This document shows positions 1-9,127 of a stretch of DNA of 64,000 nucleotides, piece by piece. How positions within the stretch are numbered: position 1 is the first letter of the stretch; each line of letters starts with the position of its first letter. Made by a program: the position numbers and the translations under genes. Location: the NCBI GenBank assembly GCA_020633495.1, contig JACKDR010000004.1:62001-126000 (forward strand), read 5' to 3'. The stretch is from Kofleriaceae bacterium. GTDB taxonomy: Bacteria; Myxococcota_A; Polyangia; Haliangiales; Haliangiaceae. The notes below the pieces were generated by a model. That model searched no databases. It was not told the DNA's origin and saw only the letters and a list, made by a program, of their open reading frames with translations.

Positions 1-581
1 TAGCGCTGCTCGGGCGGGCGCGACGCGCCCAGCCCGGCCGCCCACGCGACGACCCGCGAGCCGCGCCCGCTGGCGTCGACGACCAGGTCGGCGGCGATCG
101 TCTCGTCGCCGTCGGCGCCGCGCACGGTGACGCCGGTGATCGCCCGGGCGGTGCCGGCCAGGCCGGTCGCGGGCACGCCGTCGCGCACGACCAGCCCGGG
201 TCGGGACCGCAGCCGGTCGCGGAGGGCGCCGTCGAGCAGCGCGCGCGACGCCAGCAGCGTGCGCCGGCCGAGCGAGGCGCGCGCCAGCGGACGGTCGCCC
301 AGCACCCAGATCGCGTCGCCCCCGGGATCCAGCGAGGTCGCCCCGGCGGCGACCAGGGCATCGATGATGCCCGGGAACCACCCCTCCATCAGCGTGCAGG
401 CCACGGGCGTGAGGTTGTTGGCGTGCCGGGCCTGGGGCAGGCCCTTGCGCGGGCCGCTGCCGGCGAGGACGTCGCGCTCGACCAGCGTGACCCGCCGGAC
501 GTGCGGGGCGATGGCGCCGGCGGCGAGCATGCCGGCGGCGCTGCCGCCGAGCACGAGGACGTGATCGAGGATCGGGGGCAC
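1..581 (-). CDS. FAD-dependent oxidoreductase, N-terminal part (runs off the window start)
   Basis: Read on the minus strand from a GTG at 581, the frame is open to the window edge, so only the first ~193 codons are visible. The N-terminus reads VLVLGGSAAGMLAAG, a Rossmann beta-alpha-beta FAD-binding loop, followed by VTLVERD, the usual acidic end of strand 2. A further block near the edge, LVVDASGRGSRV, matches the second FAD/substrate motif of the p-hydroxybenzoate hydroxylase and geranylgeranyl reductase fold. The substrate cannot be told. It is divergent from the ATPase gene starting at 666, with about 84 bp between them. Another in-frame GTG lies about 42 nt further upstream, so the start is provisional. 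Confidence 0.75.
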   Translation of the reverse strand, partial: MPPILDHVLVLGGSAAGMLAAGAIAPHVRRVTLVERDVLAGSGPRKGLPQARHANNLTPVACTLMEGWFPGIIDALVAAGATSLDPGGDAIWVLGDRPLARASLGRRTLLASRALLDGALRDRLRSRPGLVVRDGVPATGLAGTARAITGVTVRGADGDETIAADLVVDASGRGSRVVAWAAGLGASRPPEQR

Positions 582-665
582 GACGCCAGGCTGCGACCGC
601 GGGCTGATCGGTCTCCAGCTCACTCGCCGTCCACCGGGTGCTCACCTTGTGGCTATGCTCGCGGC

Positions 666-2750
666 ATGCGCGGCGCGGGCCCCGACGACGGTCTGGCGTG
701 GGGGGAGCTGCTCGCCCGGCGGCGCGCCGCCGCGTTCGTCGGCCGCGAGCGGGAGCTGGCGACGTTCCGGGCCCTGCTCGCCGGCGCCGCGCCGCACGTG
801 CTCGCGATCCACGGCGCCGGCGGCACCGGCAAGTCGACGCTGCTGGCCCGGCTCGCCGACCTCGCCGCCGACGCCGGCGCGCCCGCCGTGGTGCTCGACG
901 GCCGCGACCTCGACCCCTGGCCGGACGCGATCCTCGGGGCGATCCTGCAGGCGTGCGGCGCCGCGGACGCGCCGGCCACGCTCGACGCCGTGGCGGCGGC
1001 GCTGGCGGCCCGGCCGCGGCCGGTGCTGCTCGTCGACACCTTCGAGGCGATCGCGACGCTCGAGCCGTGGCTGCGCGATCGCCTGCTGCCCCGGCTGCCA
1101 GCCGGCGCGCTCGCCGTGGTCGCCGGCCGGCACGCGCCGTCGAGCGCGTGGCGCGCCGATCCCGGCTGGCACGGCCTGCTCACCACGGTCGAGCTCGGCA
1201 ACCTGGGCCCGACCGAGTCCGCCGCGCTGCTGGCGCGACGCGGCGTCCCCGCGCCCGCCCACGCCGGCCTCCACGCGCTGACCCACGGCCACCCGCTCGC
1301 CCTGGCGCTGGTCGCCGACGTCGCCGGCCGCGACGCGGCCGACCTGCCGACCCTGCCGCCGGACATGGTGCGGGTCCTGCTGGAGCGGTTCGTCCGCGAC
1401 GTGCCGTCGGCCGCGCACCGCGACGCGCTCGGGGTGCTGGCGCTGGCGCGCGTCACCACCGAGTCGCTGCTGCGCGCGACGATGCCCGACGACGACGCCG
1501 CGGCGGCGTTCGCGTGGCTGCGGACGCTGTCGTTCGTCGGCGTCGGACGCGACGGGCTGTACCCGCACGACCTGGCGCGGGACGTCCTCGACCGCGACCT
1601 GACGTTCCGCGATCCCGACGGGCGAGTCGCGCTGCGACGGCGTCTCGCCGGGGCGCTCCGCGACGCCCTGCGTGGCGCGCCCGCGGCGGCGGCGTGGCGG
1701 ATGACCCACGACCTGCTGTTCCTGCGCCGGGGCGGCCGCTCGCTCGCGGGTTACTTCGCGTGGCGACAGGCCGACGCCGGGCACGGCGACGTCGCGACCG
1801 CCGCGGATCACGCCGCGATCGCGGCGCTGATCGAGGCGCACGAGGGCGCCGAGGCCGCGGCGATCGCCCACCACTGGCTCGGCCGTCGGCCGGACGACTG
1901 GCTGGTGTTCCGCGGCGACGACGGCGCGCCCCGCGCCGCCGTCGGGCTGCTGGATCTGCGGCGCGGCGACGTCGGCGACGTCGACCTCGCCGCCGACCCG
2001 GCGATCGCCGGCGCCTGGCGTCACGTCGACGCCCGCGTGGATCGCGCCGCGCCGGTGCGGATGCTGTACGCGCGCTTCTGGGTGGTCGACGGCGCCTACC
2101 AGCAGGTCTCGCCGACCCAGGACCTGATCCAGACCTGGATCGTGTCGCGCTGGGTGACCACGCCGGGGCTGTCGTTCTCGTTCGTCGCCACCCGCCACCC
2201 CGAACGCTGGAGCGCGCAGTTCGACGCCCTGGACATGCCGGCGCTGCCCGCGCTGGCGTTCGTGGTCGGCGGCGCCAGCCACGTGGTCCACGGCTTCGAC
2301 TGGCGCGACGTCACCACGGCCGACTGGCTCGCCGCGCGCGAGCCCGACGGCGCGCCCGCCGCGCCGTCGGCGCCGCGTCCCGCCCTCGACGACCTCGACG
2401 CCGCGGTCCGCGCCGCGCTGCGCGACTTCGCGCGCGGCAGCGCGCTGGCGACGAACCCGCTCGGCGACACCGCGGTGGTGGCGCGGGTCGCCGCCGGCCG
2501 CGACCGCGCCGAGGCCATCCGCGCCGCGCTGCGCGCGGTGGCCGCCGAGCTCGGCGAGCATCCGCGCGACGCCCGCCTGCTGCGCGCGCTCGAGGTGACC
2601 TACTTCCGTGCCGCCCCCAGCCAGGAGGCCGCCGCCGAGCGTGCCGGCGTCCCATTCGGCACCTTCCGGCGCCACCTGGCGCGCGCGGTCGAGCGCCTCG
2701 TCGAGCTGGTGGTCGAGCGCGAGCGCGCCGCCCGCGCCGAGGCGCGGTAG
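666..2750 (+). CDS. STAND-like ATPase with C-terminal helix-turn-helix
   Basis: Predicted 694-residue cytoplasmic protein. A Walker A loop (GAGGTGKST, about residues 40-48) and a Walker B strand (PVLLVDTFE) define a P-loop NTPase of the AAA/STAND signalling type. The last ~60 residues (SQEAAAERAGVPFGTFRRHL) look like a sigma region-4 or LuxR-like helix-turn-helix, so it may be a nucleotide-dependent regulator. The middle ~350 residues contain no domain I recognise. The start is the ATG at 666. There is no Shine-Dalgarno, but a -10-like TATGCT lies at 654-659, six bases before the ATG, as expected for a leaderless message. The gene converges on sbcC with 12 bp between stop codons. Family assignment is good; function is unknown. 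Confidence 0.75.
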   Translation: MRGAGPDDGLAWGELLARRRAAAFVGRERELATFRALLAGAAPHVLAIHGAGGTGKSTLLARLADLAADAGAPAVVLDGRDLDPWPDAILGAILQACGAADAPATLDAVAAALAARPRPVLLVDTFEAIATLEPWLRDRLLPRLPAGALAVVAGRHAPSSAWRADPGWHGLLTTVELGNLGPTESAALLARRGVPAPAHAGLHALTHGHPLALALVADVAGRDAADLPTLPPDMVRVLLERFVRDVPSAAHRDALGVLALARVTTESLLRATMPDDDAAAAFAWLRTLSFVGVGRDGLYPHDLARDVLDRDLTFRDPDGRVALRRRLAGALRDALRGAPAAAAWRMTHDLLFLRRGGRSLAGYFAWRQADAGHGDVATAADHAAIAALIEAHEGAEAAAIAHHWLGRRPDDWLVFRGDDGAPRAAVGLLDLRRGDVGDVDLAADPAIAGAWRHVDARVDRAAPVRMLYARFWVVDGAYQQVSPTQDLIQTWIVSRWVTTPGLSFSFVATRHPERWSAQFDALDMPALPALAFVVGGASHVVHGFDWRDVTTADWLAAREPDGAPAAPSAPRPALDDLDAAVRAALRDFARGSALATNPLGDTAVVARVAAGRDRAEAIRAALRAVAAELGEHPRDARLLRALEVTYFRAAPSQEAAAERAGVPFGTFRRHLARAVERLVELVVERERAARAEAR

Positions 2751-2762
2751 CCGCGCGCCGCG

Positions 2763-5700
2763 CTACCCGGCGGCGCGGACCACGACGGTCGAGCGGCCGG
2801 CGCCGGTGGGGCGGACGACGACCTGGGCCGGCACCCGCTCGGCGAGGCCGGGGACGTGCGAGATGATGCCGACCTGGCGGCCGCTCGACTGCAGGGTGTC
2901 GAGGACGTCGAGCGCGACGTCGAGGGTCGACGGGTCGAGCGTGCCGAAGCCCTCGTCGATGAGCAGCGTGCGGACCCGGACGTTGCGCGCCGACAGCGAC
3001 GACAGGCCGAGCGCCAGCGCCAGCGACACCAGGAAGCTTTCGCCGCCGGACAGCGAGTTGACCGAGCGGACCTCGTCGCCCATGTCGCGGTCGACGATCT
3101 GTAGCTCGAGGTCGTGGCCGCGGACCCGCTCGAGCCGGTAGCGCGGCGCCAGGTCGATCAGGTGGTGGTTGGCGGCCGCGAGCAGGCCGTCGAGCGACAG
3201 GCTCTGCGCGAACGTCCGCAGCTTCTTGCCGTCGTGCGAGCCGATCAGCTCGGCGAGCTGGCGGTGGACCTCGGCGGCGTCGGTGCGGCGCGCCAGCTCG
3301 GCGGCGCAGGCGGCGCGCTGGGCGCGGGCCGCGTCGTCGACCTCGAGCGCGAGGGTGGCGCGGCGGTGCCGGTCGTCGGCCGCGGCGCGCGCCGCCACCG
3401 CCGCGGCCAGCGCCGCCGAGACGTCGTCGCCGGCGGTGGCGTCGGGCGGCGCCGCCGCCCGGTGCGCGGCCAGGCGCGCGCCGCGCTCGTCGACCACGGC
3501 GCGGGCGCCGGCGACGCTGCGGTGCAGGGTCTCGAGCGCGGCCCGCCGGGCGTCGAGCGCGGCGGCGGCGGCGGTGGTGGCGCGGCCGCCGAGCAGCGCG
3601 GCCCGCTCGTCGGCGAAGCGCGGCGCGCGCGCCGCGGCGTCGGTCGCGGTGGTGGTCGCGGTGACGGCCGCGGCCTCGGCGGCGGCGAGGCGGGCGCGGC
3701 CGTCGGCGAGCCGCACCGCGAGCTCGGCGAGGCGCTCGCCGGCGTCGGCGCGGCGCCGGCTGTCGGCGTCCCAGCGCGCGACCGCGGCGGCGACCTCGTC
3801 GGCGACGGCGTCGCCGGCGTCGACCCGGGCCAGGAGCCCCGGCCACGCCGCCAGCGGCGCGTCGAGCTCGGCGCGGGCCCGGGCGGCGTCGCGCTCGTGG
3901 TCGCGGCGCTCGGCGACCGCCTCGGCGACCGCCGCCGCCGCCGCGCGATCGGCGTCCTCGGCCTCGCGCACCGCGTCCTCGGCGTGCTCGAGGTCGTTGC
4001 GCTTGAGCCGGACCTGCTCGTCGAGGTAGCGGGCGTCGTCGGCGCGCTTGCGCGCCTGCTTGAGCTCCTTGTCGAGCCGGGCCTGGGCGTCCTCGGCGGC
4101 GTGGAGCCGGGCCTCGAGCCACGCGGCGGCGCCGCCACCGACCGGCTCCTCGGCCAGCAGCAGCTCGCCCAGCGCGATCACGCCGTCGCGCCACCGGGTC
4201 CGCGCCGCGGCCAGCGCGGCCCGCTCGGCGGCGGCGGCGGCGGTGGCGCGCGCCGCCTCGTCGGCGGCGGCGCGGGCCTCGGCGCGATCCGCGGCCAGCG
4301 CCTGGGCGCCGCGCTCGACCTCGGCGCGCAGGGTCGCGACCCGGCCGTCCTGCGCGGCGACCAGCTCGTCGACCACGCCCTGCCCGGCCCACGGGTGCTC
4401 GGCCGCGCCGCACAGCGGGCACGGCTCGCCGTCGACCAGCTCGGCGCGGTGCGCCGCCAGGCCGGCGGCGGCGCGCAGGCGATCGCGCGAGCCCTCGGCC
4501 TCGGCGAGCGCGGCGCGGGTCACGGCGAGACCGGCGTCGCCGGCGGCGGCCTGGGCCTCGGCGTCGGCGGCGGCGGCGGCGCGCACCGCGGCGTGCGCCG
4601 CGTGATCGTCGACGGCGGCGGCGGCGCGGCTGGCCTCGGCGGCGGTGGCGGCGAGGCGATCGAGCGCGACCCGCTCGCGTTGCAGGGTCGCGAACCGGGC
4701 CTCGACCGCGGCGACCGGCTGCTTGCGCGCCGATCCTCGGCGGCCTCCCACCGGCTCTGCACGTCCTGGTGGACCAGCTTGGCCTCGGCGAGCCCGACCC
4801 GCGCCGCATCGAGGCGCGCCGCCGCCGCGCGACCCGCGCCGCCTCGCGCCAGGCCAGCTCGCGGCCCAGCCGCGCCACGCCGGCGCGCGCCGTCGCCAGC
4901 GCCGCCAGCTCGCGCGCGACCTGGGCCCGCTCGGCGTGCGCCGCCGCGACGTGGCCGTGGCCGTCGAGCCAGCGCGCGGCGTCGGCGCGCTGCTCGATCA
5001 GCCGCGCCTCCTCGTCGGCCAGCGTCGTCACCGCGGCCCGCGCCGCCGCCGCCTCGGCCTCGGCGGTGGCGGCGCCGCGCCCCGCTCGCGCCGCCGCGCC
5101 CCGGGCGTCGTCGAGCCGGCCGTCGAGGACGTGCGCCGCCGCCAGCACCGGCGCCAGGGCGTCGAGGCCGGCCCGCGCCGCGTCGCCGCCGGCCGCCGCC
5201 GCCGCGCCATCGCCGCCGAGCTCGCCGACCAGCGCCGCCGCCGCCGCCGCGCCCGCGTCGGCCGCCCGCCCTGCCGCCACCAGCGCGGCCTCGGCCTCGG
5301 CGAGCTGCGCGACCCGCGCCGCGTCCTCGCGCTGCCACGCCACCGCCTGGTCGAGCCGCGCCTGCGCCGCCGCCGCCTGCGCCGCCGCCGCCGCCGTCGC
5401 CACCGCCTCGGCCTCGGCCGCGGCCCGGGCGTCGTCGTCGAGCGCGGCGATCCGCCCCAGCTCGCCGCGCAGGGCGTCGAGCTCGGCGGCGAGCTCGCCG
5501 GCGCGCCGGTGCGCCGCGATCGACAGCGCGCCGTAGATCTCGGTGCCGGTCATGCGCTCGAGCAGCTCGGCGCGCTGGCCGACGTCGGCGCGCAGGAACG
5601 CGGCGAAGTCGCCCTGCGCCAGCAGCGCCGAGCGCCGGAACTGATCGAACGACAGCCCGACCGCGTCCTCGATCGCGGCCAGGGTCTCGGTGCGGGTGCC

Positions 5701-6132
5701 GCCGCGGACCTCGCCGGTGTCGAGGCAGACCAGCGACTGCTCGACATCCTGCAGGCGCCCGGTGACGCGGCCGCGGGCGCGCCGCGCGTGCCACCGCGCC
5801 CGCCAGCGCCGGCCGTCGCGGCCCTCGAAGTCGACCTCGCACCAGCCGCTGACCGCGTCGCGCCGGACCAGCGAACGGACGTCGAATGGCGACAGGTGCA
5901 GCTCCTCGGGATCGTCGTCGCGGCCGATCTTGACGGACGACCGGCCATCGAGCCGCGGCGTCCGGTTGTACAGCGCCGCGCACAGCGCATCGAGCAGGGT
6001 GCTCTTGCCGGCGCCGGTCGGCCCGACGATCGCGAACAGCCCCGCCGACGCCAGCGGCCCGCGGTCGAGCTCGACCGCGAACTCGCCGGCGAGGCTGGCG
6101 ATCTGGGCGCCGCGGATCGCCAGGATCCTCAC
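2763..6132 (-). pseudogene. sbcC: SbcC exonuclease ATPase subunit, two apparent frameshifts
   Basis: SbcC is the SMC/Rad50-like ATPase that works with SbcD to cut DNA hairpins and ends. The start is a GTG at 6132, overlapping the sbcD stop by four bases. The N-terminus has Walker A GPTGAGKST; the zinc hook CPLC lies near 4410-4430; the C-terminus has the signature LSGGESF and Walker B LLIDEGFGTLD. Long Ala/Glu/Arg-rich arms on each side of the hook are the coiled coils. The protein similarity is continuous only if the frame is changed twice, near 4815-4832 and near 4722-4735. Each fits one missing base in a GC-repeat tract, and only about 27 codons lie between the two changes. With both bases restored the product would be about 1,123 residues, normal for the family. 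This is either sequence error or a recently broken gene. Confidence 0.85.
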
Positions 6133-7397
6133 GGCCGGCCCTCCTGGACCCGCGCCACCAGCTCGTCGAACGCCGCCAGCAGCGGCGCCGGCGGCTCGCC
6201 GGCGTGCTCGCGCCGCCACCGCTGGATGAGCACCTCGCGCGGCTCGAGGTCGGCGAGCGACACGCCGGGCGCGCCGTCGCCGAGCGCCGCGCCCGAGCCG
6301 GCGCGCTCGACCGAGATCGTGACCAGCCGCGGCAGCTTGCCGTCGACCGCCTGCTCGATCCGCGCCCGCAGCTGCGGCACCGGCGCGTCGAGACGGAGCC
6401 GGACCTCGAGGTAGGGGCGCCGCTCGAGCACGGCGTCGTCGTCGAGCGGCGGCAGCGCCGCCAGCTCGGCCAGGACCTCGTCGAGCGGCGCCGCGCCGCG
6501 CCGGGGCACCCGCAGCAGCTCGACCGTGCGCGGCACCGCCAGCGTCCGCACCGTCGCGGCGCCGTCGCCGGCCGCCGCCGGCAGCTCGACGATCGCGACC
6601 TGGTGCTTGTAGCCGGCCTCGGCCATCGCCAGCGGGATCGGCGAGCCGGCGTAGCGGACGTGGTCGTGGCCGCCGACCCGCTGCGCCTTGTGCAGGTGGC
6701 CGAGCGCGACGTAGGCGACCTCGCCGGCGCCGAACAGCCCGGCGTCGAGGGCCTCGGCGCCGCCGGCGAGCACCCGGCGCTCGCTGAGGATCGACGGCTC
6801 GGCGCCGGTGACGTGGAGGTGCCCGGTGATCACCAGCGGCAGCGCCCCAGCGCGCGCCCGCGCCGCCGCCACGCCCTCGGCGTACAGCGCGGCGATCGCG
6901 ATCGCCGGATCCGGCACGCCGTCGCCGTCGACGTGGCCGGCCAGGTCCCCGACCCGCAGGAACGGCACCGCCAAGAGCCACGCCGCCACCGGGCCCGGCT
7001 TGCCGCGGACCCGGCGGTGCAGCGGCACCACCGCGCGGTCCCAGGCCACGGCGTGGTCGTCGCGGGGCAGCGCGCCGACGACGCGCACCCGCAGCCGCTC
7101 GAGCAGCGGCGCCGGCGCCTCGAGCCGGGCCGGCGAGTCGTGGTTGCCGCCGAGGACGATGACCTCGACGCCGGGCAGCCGGGCGCCGATCTCGGCGAGG
7201 AACCCGTAGTAGGCCGCCTGCGCCGTGGCCGGCGGGTTGCTGCCGTCGAAGATGTCGCCGGTGATCACGACGGCGTCGACCTGCTCGGCGACCGCCTGCT
7301 CGACCAGCCAGGCGAGGAAGGCCGCGTGCTCGCCGTCGCGCGCGACGCCGTGGAGCTGGTGCCCCAGGTGCCAGTCGCTGGTGTGCAGGAGCCTCAT
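6129..7397 (-). CDS. sbcD: SbcD nuclease subunit
   Basis: Mre11-type metallophosphoesterase, 422 residues, the catalytic partner of SbcC in processing hairpins and blocked double-strand ends. The metal motifs are all present: HTSDWHLG at residues 5-12, GDIFDG at about 47-52, GNHDS near 90 and GHLH further on. The start MRLLHTSDWHLG is chosen at 7397 because family members begin a few residues before the first motif; an upstream GTG in the same frame would add six residues. The stop overlaps the sbcC start (GTGA), so the pair is translationally coupled. The length is typical of SbcD. Confidence 0.93.
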   Translation of the reverse strand: MRLLHTSDWHLGHQLHGVARDGEHAAFLAWLVEQAVAEQVDAVVITGDIFDGSNPPATAQAAYYGFLAEIGARLPGVEVIVLGGNHDSPARLEAPAPLLERLRVRVVGALPRDDHAVAWDRAVVPLHRRVRGKPGPVAAWLLAVPFLRVGDLAGHVDGDGVPDPAIAIAALYAEGVAAARARAGALPLVITGHLHVTGAEPSILSERRVLAGGAEALDAGLFGAGEVAYVALGHLHKAQRVGGHDHVRYAGSPIPLAMAEAGYKHQVAIVELPAAAGDGAATVRTLAVPRTVELLRVPRRGAAPLDEVLAELAALPPLDDDAVLERRPYLEVRLRLDAPVPQLRARIEQAVDGKLPRLVTISVERAGSGAALGDGAPGVSLADLEPREVLIQRWRREHAGEPPAPLLAAFDELVARVQEGRP

Positions 7398-7450
7398 CCG
7401 ATCGTCGCATAGCACCGGGGTCTGATCCCCGACGGGGCGGCCGGCGTCGG

Positions 7451-8710
7451 CTACGACATCGCGCGCACGACCCGCCGCGCACGCGCCGCGATCTCGCGCG
7501 GCAGCGTCTGCAGCACCGGCGCGTCACCGTGGCGATCGCGAAACTCGGCGGTCCAGCCGTCCATCGCCGCGGCGACGCGGTCGGCGACGTCGCGGACCAC
7601 GGCGATCACCACGCGCGCGCCGATCGCGAGGTCGCTGGCGAGCGCGACCCACTGCGCGCGCCCGAGCTGGTCCGGGTCGCGACGGCCACCGACGCCCATC
7701 GCCAGGTTGCGGTCGAGCCGGGGGTAGCTCCGCGTCGACAGCAGATCGTAGAACGGCGCCAGCCGTGGCCCGCCGGGGTCGAGGACGAGCGAGAGGTTCT
7801 TGCCGTGCCCGTCGGAGTTGCCGACGACGACGTTGAACGCCTGCCACTGCAGCAGACGACGGACGTCGACCAGCGGCTCGCGGACGTGCGCGCGCACCGT
7901 CGCGACCGCGTCGACCAGCGACGGCCCGCCCTCTTGCTGGTACTTGCGCGCGGACGGCAGCCCGAGCGCCTGACACAGATCCTCCTGGTGCAGCCGCGTC
8001 GCCGGCCACGGGTCGTCGCCGCGAACGCGGTCGTAGCGCTCGACCAGCAGGCTCGGCGGGGTGGTCCGGGTCATCAGCTCGGTGGCGACCACGCCGAGGC
8101 CGAGACGCGCGCCCAGGCCCATCACGAACGCCTCGTTGGCGGGGATGTGCGCGAACTGCGCGTGAGGCAGCTTGAGGATGTGCGTGCTCGGGGCGCCGGC
8201 CAGGGGCAGGTGCAGCTCGCCGTCGAGCAGCGCGACCGGCACCTTGCCTTGCGCCCCGGCCAGCGACAGCCGGGTCGTGCCGCCACCGATCAACAACGGC
8301 ACGACCTGGTCGTCGGTCGCCATCGCTTGCAGGCGTCGATCGTCGAGGACCTCGTACTGGTAGGCGTCGGGATCGACCGGTGCTCGGCCAGGTTCGACCA
8401 GGGACAGGGCGCCCGCACACTCGCCGCCGATCGCGCGCAGCAGCGCCAGATCGTTGTCCTCGGAGATGCCGAGGCGACGGCAGACGGCCTGCCGCACGGC
8501 ACCCTCGGGTAGCAGGTTCGCGAAGAAGTTGTGGGCGGCGCCGCCGACGTAGGGCTCGCCGCGCCGGGGCAAGCTCAGGGAGATCGGCGGTGCCGCGGCG
8601 TCGGCGAGCCAGGTCTCGGCGTACGTGAACGTGAAGCGTTGGTCGGCCCCGTCGTGCAGCAGCCCGACGTCGCGACCGCCCCATCGCACCACCAGCGCAG
8701 CGTCGGCCAT
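7451..8710 (-). CDS. hipA: HipA-type serine/threonine kinase toxin
   Basis: 419-residue HipA-family kinase, the toxin half of a type II toxin-antitoxin system; E. coli HipA phosphorylates glutamyl-tRNA synthetase and induces dormancy. Visible features are the N-terminal couple_hipA region (GLLHDGADQRFTFTY), the central LSLAGAQGKVPVALL loop typical of HipA ATP binding, and the catalytic loop GNSDGHGKN at about residues 298-306, followed by YDLLST. Nothing appears missing, so it should be active. Its ATG at 8710 shares one base with the hipB stop (TGATG), so translation is coupled to the antitoxin. The target in this organism is unknown. Confidence 0.92.
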   Translation of the reverse strand: MADAALVVRWGGRDVGLLHDGADQRFTFTYAETWLADAAAPPISLSLPRRGEPYVGGAAHNFFANLLPEGAVRQAVCRRLGISEDNDLALLRAIGGECAGALSLVEPGRAPVDPDAYQYEVLDDRRLQAMATDDQVVPLLIGGGTTRLSLAGAQGKVPVALLDGELHLPLAGAPSTHILKLPHAQFAHIPANEAFVMGLGARLGLGVVATELMTRTTPPSLLVERYDRVRGDDPWPATRLHQEDLCQALGLPSARKYQQEGGPSLVDAVATVRAHVREPLVDVRRLLQWQAFNVVVGNSDGHGKNLSLVLDPGGPRLAPFYDLLSTRSYPRLDRNLAMGVGGRRDPDQLGRAQWVALASDLAIGARVVIAVVRDVADRVAAAMDGWTAEFRDRHGDAPVLQTLPREIAARARRVVRAMS

Positions 8711-8967
8711 CACGGGCCCCTGTCGCGCCAGCCGCGGGGTGCGACCCATAGCTCGAGACCGAGGCGATCTAGCACCTGCAGCACCAGGCCGAGCCGCAGG
8801 TTGGGCTTGCCGCGCTCGAGATCGCCGAGGAACCGTGCTCCCACCCCGGCGAGGCCGGCCGCGGTGGCCTGATCGACCCCGGCCGAGCGGCGAGATGACC
8901 GAACGACCGCGCCGAGGTCGTCGACCGACGAAACTCGCGTAAGTGTCTGGATCTTTGTGGTCGGCAT
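8710..8967 (-). CDS. hipB: HipB-type XRE antitoxin
   Basis: 85-residue DNA-binding antitoxin placed directly before hipA. The core (AAGLAGVGARFLGDLERGKP, about residues 41-60) is an XRE/Cro helix-turn-helix with the usual E-x-G-K/R-x-N ending. The C-terminus LELWVAPRG resembles the beta-strand that mediates HipB dimerisation. The ATG at 8967 is chosen because a Shine-Dalgarno-like GGGAAG lies about 9 bases upstream and because longer starts would translate the operators. That GGGAAG is part of the proximal operator, so repressor binding would also cover the ribosome-binding site DNA. Known family role: HipB and HipBA autorepress the operon. Confidence 0.88.
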   Translation of the reverse strand: MPTTKIQTLTRVSSVDDLGAVVRSSRRSAGVDQATAAGLAGVGARFLGDLERGKPNLRLGLVLQVLDRLGLELWVAPRGWRDRGP

Positions 8968-8977
8968 GTCGCGGATC

Positions 8978-9090
8978 TTCCCGATCAGGAAGATACAGTA
9001 TTCTCCAGCCAGTCTCGACAGCATTCTTCCCGATCGGGAATTCAAGCCCGGATCTCCTGCGTTCCTGGACAAATTCTTCCCGATCGGGAA
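8978..9090 (-). promoter_or_regulatory. hipBA operator region: three palindromes about 50 bp apart
   Basis: Three copies of a 14-bp palindrome sit upstream of hipB: TTCCCGATCAGGAA at 8978-8991 (one mismatch), TTCCCGATCGGGAA at 9027-9040 and the same perfect sequence at 9077-9090. Successive copies begin 49 and 50 bp apart, close to five helical turns, so all three face the same side of the helix. The proximal copy includes the hipB ribosome-binding site. They are most likely HipB operators; this is inference from position and symmetry. The sequence differs from the E. coli TATCC-N8-GGATA operator. The stretch between copies is relatively AT-rich and should hold the promoter. Confidence 0.75.
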
Positions 9091-9127
9091 GATCGGAACG
9101 CGCGATTTGGCGCGCCTGCCCGGGGTC

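Noticed and set aside
3114..5765. Long plus-strand open frame of 883 codons opposite sbcC
   Set aside because: Its product is low-complexity Gly/Arg/Ala without any motif, and the opposite strand encodes SbcC; it is a by-product of high GC third positions. The same applies to frames at 52454-55333 (opposite mmsA and the regulator) and 59244-63578.
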